Of a DNA stretch of 64,000 nucleotides, positions 1 through 9,163 are shown piece after piece. A program made the translations under genes and the position numbers. Each line of letters opens with the position of its first letter. The first letter of the stretch is position 1. Source of the stretch: Mucidula mucida (lineage: Eukaryota > Basidiomycota > Agaricomycetes > Agaricales > Physalacriaceae); NCBI GenBank assembly GCA_015501055.1, contig JADNYV010000114.1:1-64000 (forward strand), given 5' to 3'. The notes beneath the pieces are model-generated. The model worked only from the letters and a program-made list of their open reading frames with translations. It was not told the DNA's origin and did no database searches.

Positions 1-1700
1 GTAAGTAATAATACTGAAACGACCATGTGTGCTACGAGTGTCGGTGATGTGTATACAATAGGGAGTCCATGAGGTATTGGCATGTATGATATCATCCATG
101 TGTTGGGTGTGTGTCCAACATGAGTACGGCTTTGGTAATGAAAAGGAGTATGATTGGTGATGAAACAGATGATGAAACAGTCCGTTGGTTAATAAGACAA
201 GCCCCCCCAATGAGATATGATAAGATTAAAAATGTGAAAATATGGCGATTCATAACACTACGTCCCTAGTGGGGGGTTAGATCGGTTGGAGCCATAGAAG
301 GCGGTCTGCTTGCTATTAGAGCCGTGGGGGGCGGAGTTAAGGGGGACAGTATATCCGCCCTCTCTCTATAAGGTAGGCACGCTTGGAAATGAAGGTGGAG
401 ATCGATTCTAGGGCCGGAAATAAGGTCGGAGGTCGGTGGAATTCGTGCTAATTGATAGAAGTCGTACCAATCAATGGAAAATCATCCGTTAACGATAAAA
501 GTAAGTAGATTCTACTTAGAAAAACCAGTGCAATTAAATATCTAAGTTAGATAAAAAGAAAGGTGTTAGCGCGATACCCAATTTGATAACAAGAAGCTTA
601 AAGAAAGGAAGGAAAAGAAGGTTAGGTAGGAATGCCGAAATTAGTAGGGCCGGTATGTTATACTAGCTCCGGGGCCGGGTCTACTTATTCCGGAGGGCCG
701 GAAATAAGGACTTGCACTAGTTCTAGGGGCTAAGATACCACTGGAATTAGTGCGTGCCTTCGAGGTTGCGTTTAATAGCGGCGAATCATCCAATTGAAAT
801 AAAAGTGGATGGAAAATGATGAGAAAGAATAGCGCAATCGAGTGCATAGGTTTGACTAGTAGGAAAGTGTTAGCGTAATACCAAAATTGATGGAAAAAGA
901 GAGGGTTAGTTAGGTGGTAAAAAGGTGTTAAAAAAGAGTATTAAAGGTTAAGTTAAGTAGTAAGAAGGAGGGTTAAGGCATTGGAAAAGAACACTCACGC
1001 GTAGGGTAGTTGAGCGGTTGCTTAATAGACTCTCTATAGCTTGTTGGGGTGGTTACTGGTTTATCTATAGGTTTAAGTCTTCTTACGAGGGTATAATAGA
1101 CGCTCTATAGCTTATTGGAGTAGTTACTGGTTTATCTATAGATTTGAGGGTCTTACAAACTCCTAGACGAGGTTACTGCTAGAAGCCGTAGAGGCGCTCC
1201 TTAGCACGGGGTTACTAGAGGAGCCGGGTTAGGGCCGTCTCCTAGCTTCTCCGTCTCTTCTACTAAGCTTACTAATCTATAGGTTATACATGCCGTGGTA
1301 AATAAATACTATAGTGGTAAAGATAACTACTAATTAGTATTAGTATTACTAGAGTACTATATATGGTAGGGTTAAGGCTATCCTTAAAGGGTACGCTTGG
1401 GCGTTGTATTCTTAGGTGATCTATCTTGTATGTATTCGGAGGGAGCAGACTAATGGCGGAGATGCAGGGTATATATAGGGGCCCACGCTTAGGTAAGCGC
1501 GGGTTCCTATCCCTGATTGGCACCACCAACTGCCTAGGCGCAGACATTCCAACACTAGTCGACGGACAGAGGTGTTGAGCCCTTACGCAAACAAATGGGA
1601 AGCGGTGGAAAATGAGAGGCATAAAGCCAGGAACATGGGGGTCTTTGGACAAGCCAAGACGCCGCACATCCTTTAGAGCAAGGGATAGGAAAGGGGTCAG
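1..1700. other. Degenerate, C-poor noncoding repeat DNA
   Basis: No convincing gene. The + strand is strikingly poor in C and rich in TTA, TAG, GTTAG and AAAGG words, especially between about 480 and 1150. Short phrases recur in diverged form, such as AAAGGTGTTAGCG near 561 and AAAGTGTTAGCG near 864. This is what a heavily mutated transposon remnant would look like, but no reverse transcriptase or transposase motif is readable, so the class of element is unknown. Confidence 0.5.
1023..1145. repeat. Two-copy tandem repeat, 52-bp units
   Basis: Units at 1023-1074 and 1094-1145 begin TAATAGAC and run through CTCTATAGCTT, GTTACTGG and TTTATCTATAG. They differ at 5 of 52 positions, and four of the five differences are G in the first unit against A in the second. 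Confidence 0.7.
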
Positions 1701-1703
1701 GGG

Positions 1704-2058
1704 TCAGGGGTCATACCAGATAGCTACAATGTTGGCAATATATTGACCGGTAGCGGCATTGTAGGTGAAAGTCCCTTCCCTGCTCACTCCCTTGTTACTA
1801 TATGGAGTGGTGAGCCAAATTCCCTACGTAGCAAAGATTAGCTAAAGTCTTGGGAAGATTGATAGCAAGGGAGATGCTCATATGCATGAGTTTTGCTCGA
1901 GCCATCTGCGGTCCAATCTGTGGCATAGAGATAGCCACCTCAGATGATGGTCTAGAGAGAGAGATTAGTCTATGATTTTCAAAGAACAGAAGACAACAGT
2001 GATGATGACTTACAGTAAGGCGCGCGGGCCAGTTTCCAGTGTTGGGTGCGTCGGCCAT
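1704..2058 (-). pseudogene. Small protein gene, apparently interrupted by one in-frame stop
   Basis: Reading right to left, an ATG at 2058 opens MADAPNTGNWPARLT, followed by a good splice donor (GTAAGT) and a TCTCTAG acceptor. A second coding block contains GYLYATDWTADGSSKTHAY, and a last block contains TFTYNAATGQYIANIV, ending in a stop at 1704-1706. The blocks read like a single small globular protein of about 90 residues with two introns. With the obvious first acceptor, however, the second exon meets a TGA just before GGYLY. It is therefore either a fresh pseudogene or a gene whose second exon I have mis-spliced. I do not recognise the family. No signal peptide is visible. Confidence 0.4.
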
Positions 2059-4771
2059 TGCTTCAAGTTCGGGAAGTTTGGTTGCGTGGAGAGTCTGGTC
2101 TAATCAATAGAGTTGACTGTGGAGCTGAGGGCTGTCGAGAGAAAGATAGTTACTTGATGAGTAGCTGAGGGTTATTGAGATGAAGATGGTTGTTTTGTGA
2201 GGATGGAAAGGGCGTCTTTGAAGGTCTTTATATATGCGTTTTGGACGCTTCTTTGCGGACAAAGATTGCCCCAATTCTATTTCTGTTCTCTCCCGCTTGT
2301 CCACGCGACGTTGACTCTTCCACACATAATGCGACGAGATCAGGAGAAGACTGGCTTGGATACGGCTGAGCTGACGTGGCGCTATCGAAATATGGTATAG
2401 CGGTTTCATCACCATGTCTCGTGCCGCATGTCCTGGAGGCTAGATAAGGTATTTCCAGGATCTCGAGCATGGGTCTGCATAAATGTGAGTCATACAATGG
2501 CAGCCTCCTCCTGTTGCCTGCATGATATCCGGTAATAATGCCGGGAGATAGGACCTATGGAGAGAGTTAGGCATGTTAGGCATTCCTGTTGAGACAGGGG
2601 TGGGGGTTTGGCAAGTTTGCATCCTCTGCTTTGACCGCCATTCAGCCTGTCATTATGGGGTGCCTAATGACGTTTGAGAGACAAATGGGGGAAACTCGTC
2701 TAGCTACCCAAGCGCATGCAAGCCACCTTTTAGATTAGGCAGCCAGTCTGCCTTGTAATGATCACACTCTAAGCGGTCAGCCTAGAGTAAGATAACCAAG
2801 GGGCGGCCAAGCATTTTCTGGAAGTGCCGGATGACGAGTGCCCCTTACCCCTGCTTGGAAGCCTAGAACAAAGAAGGATGCAGAAACAATCATAATGCTT
2901 GTCCTGACATAGGAGTTGAAACCAACAAGCCCACACTCTAGACCGCATGATGACAAATTCCAGGCTGCAGTGACAGAGCACGGCCGTGGGCGCATGACGA
3001 GTCTAGACTGTACTAGGAAGGTGCTTGTCAGCCGGCGCAGCCTTCAGCTGATCAGCGCCTTGGTTGTATGACACATTCAACCGTGATAGGATGGAGATAA
3101 CGAGACACTCAGCTCAACAGGCATACATGTCAAGGTACCGACCACCTCGGGATCCCCGACACAAGCTGTATCAAGTTGCGGCATAAATGAAGGAGGAGGC
3201 AGTGCTATGCATGTGTGACATTGCATGTCAATGCCGCTTCATCTAGACCCTCGGCATGGCCGTCTGTATGTGTCAACACTCTCGCCTACTTGTTTTGGTT
3301 TGCTTTGTCACTTCGACAAGGCTGACATGTGTCCGGGATGGCTGGTGTGGACTGCAGGACTCAATGGCTACCTAAGTCTAGGCGCCAGCCACCTCCAGAA
3401 TTTATGCAACCAAAGCGGCTTGGCCGGCATCCTAGTTTTGCACATGACTGGTTGGTGCTGGAGGTCCTACCATCCTTGTCTGCTGGGAGGCCAGAAGCCG
3501 AGCATGGTTTTGGCTTTGCTGCCAGCCACGCTTTTTAAGGCAGAAGAGCACCCATGACTACGAGACCTCGCGCATAAGAAAGCTTCCGCATGGACTGTCC
3601 GCATGATACACCTCAAGGGGCAACATTGGAGGCCTAGATTATGCAGGATCTGACCTCGAGGTCACCAGCACTGTCCTCAGGGGCACAGCAAGCCTTCCAA
3701 CTTGCTGACCCCCTTCAAGAATACGACTTGATCGGCCCCATGTGGCGACTCAGGATTAACACTCCTCTTGAAATATTGGGAACAACACCTTTATGACCAG
3801 TGTTGTGGCACGAGTTGAGTCACCCGTCCTGCAGTCCCCGGCACAAGGCCACTGTTATGCCTTCTCTTCGTTCAAGCCCACACAATCATTTGCACAAGCA
3901 TCCATAACCGGGAAGTATATTCCACGATGAAAGCATTCATATCGACTCTGAGTTCCACCATTGAGAAAGAGGGGCCTGGGTGGATGTCATGGGCCTCCAT
4001 TGGGCTGCTGGCTGGTTGGGATTGGGATTCTGGAGGGTGACATGCTGCCGGGGTTATCCCGCCGCTTGCTTGAGGCGATGGGCATTCCTAGGCCTCCATC
4101 AGCTTCCCATCCAGTCTAGCCTGATGTAGTTACACAGAAGAAGCCAAAAAGTCTCGTGTCTACCAAGAATAGTGTCGACTCTGTCCTCCCAACCTGGAGT
4201 GCATTAACATCTCCGCGGTTAGATTGCCAGCTAGCATCACACCACCCACCCCGAGCCCTACTAGTAAATGGTTTCAGGGGTTGGTGGCGCGCCGCTAACT
4301 GACTGGTTGAAGGATTCCTGCCATGTAAATCACTCCCTGTGCTGCCTCGCGCATTGACAGCACTGCAATATCAAATGCAGTGCAAGTCTGACGTGTTGCC
4401 GGGATGGCCGGGGTAACCTAGACGGCTGCCTCAGTGCTAGTCACCACCCTTTAATCCAAGCAACCAAAGCAGCTTGACCGGCACACTGGACCTGCGGATG
4501 GCTGGGCTGGGCTATGGGGCCTTTTCTGCTGGTAGCCAGAGCTTGCCTTGTAGGCTGCTGTAAGCCACACTGCAAGGCGCAGAGCATCCTCATCTCTGTG
4601 TCTGCCGGCTCCCTCCTGAATTTTTCATCGTACTTAAGGTGCGGAGGGCAATCAGGCTTAGGTATTCAAGGCATATCTTCTTTCCAACTCCCACACGCCC
4701 TTCAGGTTTAACATCTACACGCACTTCACTTCCCTTCTTGTCAGCGGTTTTTAACGACACCAGAACACGCC
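2059..4771. other. Intergenic repeat-like region, no supported gene
   Basis: Only short, low-quality reading frames occur. Two diverged direct copies of the same sequence are visible, at about 3300-3540 and 4375-4600; shared words include GGGATGGC, CAACCAAAGC and GGCTTGRCCGGCA. Base composition is more balanced than in the first 1.7 kb. Nothing here matches a family I know. Confidence 0.4.
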
Positions 4772-5479
4772 ATGGCACAAAAGCCGGCCTCTGACCCAAA
4801 TGTGTACGGGATCCAAACCATCTTCACCAAGTATTCCACCAAAATTGATACCCTTGACAGCTTCATTAACACTGCAGCCCCCTTAAGATCACTGGGATGG
4901 CCCGTGGCCACTTCAGAGAGCCTCAAACACCTTGAAGAGCACAGAGACAACGCACATGCAACTGGCCAATGGACGGAGCCCAGTCAGGGGGATCATGATG
5001 TGGTCGTAATGGCAATCCAGACACAATTTGAGGCCGGTGTCGAACTCCTGCGCGGCGCCAAGACGCTCCAGATCGACCTGGCGTCTACTGAGCTCGGCTA
5101 CTCGGCCGTGATAAGGATGGACGGCAAACTCATCCCTGTCGCTGCTCAATTCTACGCTGCTGCTGCTGCGCCGGGGGAGGGGGAGGGGGAGGGGGAGGGG
5201 GAGGAGGAGGTCAATTCTATCGGTAGGGAAGCGTCAGCCGTCCGGGACTTGCTTCTCTGTCGGCTAGGCACAGCCAACATACCACTTCCCTTGTACAATA
5301 CCTACGTGTATGTGGCGCATCAACTCAACAATACCAAGTTTGGGGCCCGGGTCCATAGCAAGATTAGGGGATACTGGGAAGACCACGTGAGGATTGTTCA
5401 CTTGTCTGACTTCAGCAATAACTGCGCGGACTGGCTGCTGAAGCATGTGGAGAGAGAGAGCTCTGTGGCTCGTGATTGA
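4772..5479 (+). CDS. Hypothetical protein, 235 aa, with Gly-Glu repeat
   Basis: An uninterrupted 235-codon frame starts at an ATG in a fair context (gccATGG) and ends in TGA. It looks like a soluble, mixed-composition protein with no signal peptide or membrane segment. Around residues 128-148 an Ala-rich stretch runs into a Gly-Glu run encoded by a GGGGAG microsatellite (about 5175-5210), then an acidic patch. The segment before it contains the hydrophobic FEAGVELLRGAKTLQIDLAS. The last third has aromatic-rich segments (LYNTYVYVAHQLNNTKF, IRGYWEDHVRIVHLSD). I do not recognise the family. It lies alone between repeat tracts, has no intron in an intron-rich genome, and may be a young or element-borne gene. 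Confidence 0.55.
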   Translation: MAQKPASDPNVYGIQTIFTKYSTKIDTLDSFINTAAPLRSLGWPVATSESLKHLEEHRDNAHATGQWTEPSQGDHDVVVMAIQTQFEAGVELLRGAKTLQIDLASTELGYSAVIRMDGKLIPVAAQFYAAAAAPGEGEGEGEGEEEVNSIGREASAVRDLLLCRLGTANIPLPLYNTYVYVAHQLNNTKFGARVHSKIRGYWEDHVRIVHLSDFSNNCADWLLKHVERESSVARD

Positions 5480-6139
5480 GTACGGAGGACGGAGGGGGGG
5501 CTGCATGGCTAACAATGGGCAAGATGGGAGGGGACAGGTGGATGGTAGATAGCAAGCAACAATCCTGTATGTAGATTGCCTGTCTTTGCAAGGCCCCTTT
5601 ACAAAGAGTGTCTAAGCCTTGTCCTCGCTTGGAATAACCATGTTGTTCATCATTTACCATCTGGTGTGTGAGTCTGTTGTGCTGCTCATGCATAGCCCTC
5701 ACTCACCGCTACACATTGCTTCGGTGGATATGCAATTGGCGGGCAAAGAGACTGCGCCGTGGGTTTCCTACATGTAGAGTCTTGGTATTGACTGGAGGTC
5801 ACGTTGGAACTTGGAACGGTACATCTAGCTATTTGGCGCCCAGAAATGAAAGGCCAAAACACCCAAGTTGTGGAGGAACTGTTCAATAAATCGCCATACT
5901 CTTCCTGGGCAAGTCAAATACGGTCTAGACTTGGCTTGATCTGGTTTTGTTCACTCCCCCGTCAACTTTGACAGTCCAAGCAATAATCAGATCCGTCAGG
6001 ACAAGCCATGCCAATCTGCTCCCCAGAATCAGATGTATTTATTGGTTTAGCGTAAACCCAGGCAGCTTGTGAGGCCAGTCTGTGTTTCGGTGGTCGTGAC
6101 TACCTATCTTTGGAACCGCCTCCGTGCTGAGGAATCCTT
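5480..6139. other. Intergenic, nothing recognised
   Basis: The 660 bases downstream of the orphan gene hold only short frames on both strands without codon bias or motifs. The segment leads into the GACTGGTC minisatellite. Confidence 0.4.
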
Positions 6140-6860
6140 AAAGCAGACTGGTCTAATGGGTGCACTGTATGGCTGTATTGGCCCTACCAACAGGCTGGAT
6201 GAGGGAGGTGCTGCTTAAAATAGCAACTTGGTCCTCGGAGCAGACTGGTCTGTGGAGTGAGCGGTGTGCTGGATGGGTGGTGTACTGCCTGATTTGACAG
6301 ACTGGTCTAGTGGGTGGGTGGATGGTGTGGTATGCCGGATAGTGGTGTGCTGCCTCAAATGACAGACTGGTCTTGGCGACAGACTGGTCTCAAGAGGAGA
6401 CTGGTTGCTTGCTTAGGGGAGGAGGTTGCGGATGTGGCTTTGGTGGGGAGTGAACTGGATCCAGAGAAGACTGGTCTCCAGGAAAGACTGTTCTCAAAAA
6501 GAGATCGGTCGCAGAGAAAGACCAGTCTTGACAATAGGCTGGTCTAGATGTTGGACTGGTCTGATGGGTGGGTGGTCAAGGCAACAGACTGGTCCCAAAG
6601 ATAGACTGGTCACAGCGACAGACTGGTCCCAAAGATAGACTGGTACTTGGGGGGTACTAGTCCTCGTAGGAGATTGGTCTTTGAGACAGACTGGTCTTGG
6701 AAAAGGACTGGTTTCGACAAAAGACTGGTCTCAATGTCTGGCCGGTTGTGCCGTAGGACTGGTATCAAGTGCGGACTGGTAGAGGTAACATACCGGGAGA
6801 GCACAATGTATTTCCCCTTTTTGCGTGACCGGACTGGTCGAGTGACAGACTGGTGGAACA
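6140..6860. repeat. Interspersed minisatellite with GACTGGTC core
   Basis: More than twenty copies of a motif close to CAGACTGGTCT occur in about 720 bases, spaced irregularly from 10 to 60 bases apart, mostly in the same orientation. The core GACTGGTC is nearly self-complementary (its reverse complement is GACCAGTC), and inverted copies also occur, for example near 6520 and 7043. Spacers between cores are purine-rich (GAAAGA, AAAGATA). Long frames through the array encode only Leu/Trp/Arg-rich repeat peptide and are not credible genes. Degenerate outliers continue to about 7050. Confidence 0.8.
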
Positions 6861-7136
6861 ATCCAGAGCGTCAAATATTGAAAGGCCCAGTTGGCCTGGA
6901 GGCCTGGACTCTTGTACCGTACCGGTCTAATTCATAGACTCGTCTGGGAGCATTCAATTGGGAAATGGCAGACGCCAAAGCGTATGGTGGCTGATGTGGT
7001 TAATTGCCATGCTGAACGGCCACGGCCAGGAAGCTTGCTAGACCAGTCTGGCCAAAGGGAAAAGGACTGCAACTGACCGCACTGTTATGGTCAAAAATAG
7101 AATCATTGTGTAGCACCACAAGCGGGTTATTGGTAT

Positions 7137-7758
7137 ATAGACCTCAACGAGTAATACTTGGATTAGACCCGTGATCCGAGAGCCGAGTACTCGAGGCTGA
7201 AAGGGCATACTCGTGATCCGGAACTTATTTAATCCGCGCTGACTTGCGGGTCAAACAAGTCAAGTACTTGAAGACGATCCGGATCAGTAACAAGTCGCAA
7301 ATACTTGTGGATCAAGCTACATAATATTGTAATAAAACTGTACATAAACAACCACTTTGTAATAACTACTCATCAGATTTACCTTTCTGTGCGGCTTTTT
7401 CGTTGAAAATCCAAATTACTTGCTCAATAGGCATAAGGCCTGACTTGAACCAATCCTTCAACACAACACAGGCACAAATGGACTCATCCAAAAGGTTGAA
7501 ACGATGTTTGGTGACCATTAAGCCGGCCACCGAAAACATCTGTTCAACATCCGTCAATGTAGCTAGACTATACTACAATTAGGTGCGAGTAAGTGCGAGT
7601 ACTCGTAACGAGTACTCACCGCTCAGATGCCCTACTCGCGATCCGTTTATGACCCGACTCGCTATTGATCTGCGGATCAAACAAGTCGAGTAGCTGAGAT
7701 CCCCGGCCGGATCAAGTACTCGAGTTTCCGCGGGATCCGGAAACTCGTTGAGGTCTCT
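7137..7758. mobile_element. Non-autonomous hAT-family DNA transposon, 622 bp
   Basis: Both ends are defined. The 8-bp direct repeat ATTGGTAT lies at 7129-7136 and 7759-7766, the target-duplication length typical of hAT elements. Terminal inverted repeats of 15 bp (ATAGACCTCAACGAG on the left, AGAGACCTCAACGAG read inward from the right) differ at one base. Subterminal DNA on both sides is packed with short GAGTACTCG, GATCCG and CAAACAAGTC words in opposite orientations, as usual for hAT transposase-binding regions. The interior keeps a fragment of transposase C-terminus on the minus strand. The element is far too short to be autonomous. Confidence 0.85.
7366..7557 (-). pseudogene. hAT transposase C-terminal dimerisation-domain fragment
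   Basis: This is a 63-residue open frame inside the hAT element. It contains DVEQMFSVAGLMVTKHRFNL, which matches the end of hAT transposases, where a V-E-R-x-F-S core is followed by a stretch ending R-x-x-L. Here the usual R-x-F-S is Q-M-F-S. It is followed by ESICACVVLKDW, also typical of the dimerisation helix. The DDE catalytic core and BED zinc finger are absent, so no active transposase is made here. The relic identifies the parental family and suggests the element is an internal deletion derivative rather than an unrelated MITE. Confidence 0.75.
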
Positions 7759-7766
7759 ATTGGTAT

Positions 7767-8608
7767 AGCTGTCTCAAGGCGCCTCCCATTTGGGGGCCAT
7801 AGAACGCATATGGTACCATTTAGGTTCTGTAGGTAGTACTAAATTACTAAGTAGGCTAAAAGCTGACGGCCGATACCTATTCTAAGGAACAGGCTAGTGA
7901 CAACCCTGTCGTTCAACATTTGGCGGTTGTGGGAAAAAGCGGTGCATTATGCAGGGTCCCGGCACTGTGTGCGTAAAGACGTCTCATTGTTTGACGCTTC
8001 GGGCAAGAAAGAGCTCAAGGATGCAGCTCCTTACAGATTTCTGTAGCGCTTTGGCAAACAGTCATTTTATCACGAAAGTGGTGAGCTTCCACTAAATGTC
8101 TCTCGGGAGGCACACAGACTATCTCATTCTGGTGGACGCCAAGGCGCTGTAAGGAGTGAGTTAATATGGTACGTGGTAAAGACGTGCTAAGCCCGAGGCG
8201 GGGTGAGCTGACAAGACGCTACTGGACAAATGGCAAATGAGAATGAGATGGCGCCAAGGATGTACATCCTACTCTATATTTTAAGATCTTACTTGCTAAA
8301 ACATATCACCTAGTAAAAAACGAGGGGAGTTGCAATCAACTGCGCCAGTTCTGGGACCCTAATTGGCTTTGGTTGAGGAATCTGGCGGCTAAGTATAATT
8401 GATTGTTAGAACAAAGAAAAGGAACAACATTTGCGGGGTTTAGTAACAAACTTGTACACACATACAAAAGTTATTCCATAGAAAAAATGAGGGGAGATAC
8501 AAGGTGCCAAGGTATGTAGATAATAATGACTGGGCAGGGGCTGAATGGGCCGTAGGTTGGATGGGGCTGGATAGCTAACGACGACATTGTATCATGTACC
8601 GCCACGAG
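7767..8608. other. Intergenic, nothing recognised
   Basis: About 840 bases between the hAT element and the ORF at 8609. AT-rich toward the right end (about 8270-8500). No frame of interest and no terminal repeats found. Confidence 0.4.
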
Positions 8609-9160
8609 TTAGAAGCCGTTGTTGCGCTGGGTAACAAGCAGCAGGATGAGGAAGGCGGCATTGAGGCGGGACGCGACGGCAAGAAGGCTGATCAGCAGCC
8701 GGTTCCTGTGCGGGAAGTACTCCGAGGAGGTGGCAGGGAGCGCCAGGATGCGTAGGAGCTGCAGGAGGGTAGACTCGAAGGCGGCCAAGGTGGTAGAGAT
8801 GATAAGGAAATCCGAGGCTACAGTGTTCGACAGGGTTGTTGCGGCGAAGCGGGAGACGAGAGCCACGTCTGGGATGAACAAGGTGTGATAGACGGCGGCC
8901 AGGCAAAGCCATCTGGCTGGGATGCTGCCGTTACCGAGGAAGCCCATGGTGGTAAGGAGCAAAGCAGGAAAAAGGGAGGATGGTGCACCGTCACATTGGA
9001 CAGGTTCTCTATAAGACAAACCCAGTGCTAATAAAACCCCTGCTTGACAACTAACATCGCTTCTTAAATTCCTGATAACCAACCCGGCATCATCTGATGC
9101 GGGCCAATCAAATTGTGTTGCCATATCAGTGGCTTCTTTGAATTGGTCTGTTACATACAT
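8609..9160 (-). CDS. Hydrophobic hypothetical ORF, in frame with the DUF3435 frame
   Basis: A 183-codon frame starts at ATG 9160; a second ATG 12 codons in would give MATQFDWPASDDAGLVI. It is rich in Leu, Ala and Ser, with hydrophobic helices (for example ALLLTTMGFLG, LAFILLLV-like C-terminal segment), and could be helical-repeat or membrane-associated. I do not recognise it. It sits directly behind, and in the same frame as, the C-terminal part of the DUF3435 frame, separated by a single TAG and one Tyr codon. It may be the original C-terminal extension of that protein or a separate downstream gene. Confidence 0.4.
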   Translation of the reverse strand: MYVTDQFKEATDMATQFDWPASDDAGLVIRNLRSDVSCQAGVLLALGLSYREPVQCDGAPSSLFPALLLTTMGFLGNGSIPARWLCLAAVYHTLFIPDVALVSRFAATTLSNTVASDFLIISTTLAAFESTLLQLLRILALPATSSEYFPHRNRLLISLLAVASRLNAAFLILLLVTQRNNGF

Positions 9161-9163
9161 GTA

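Noticed and set aside
6314..6937. Overlapping frames through the GACTGGTC array encoding Leu-Val and Trp-Ser repeats
   Set aside because: They arise from the minisatellite itself and have no start context, splice signals or domain.
7137..7758. Repeated GAGTACTCG words considered as a CRISPR-like array
   Set aside because: Spacing is irregular, orientation alternates, and the words fall inside defined hAT ends; the genome is eukaryotic.
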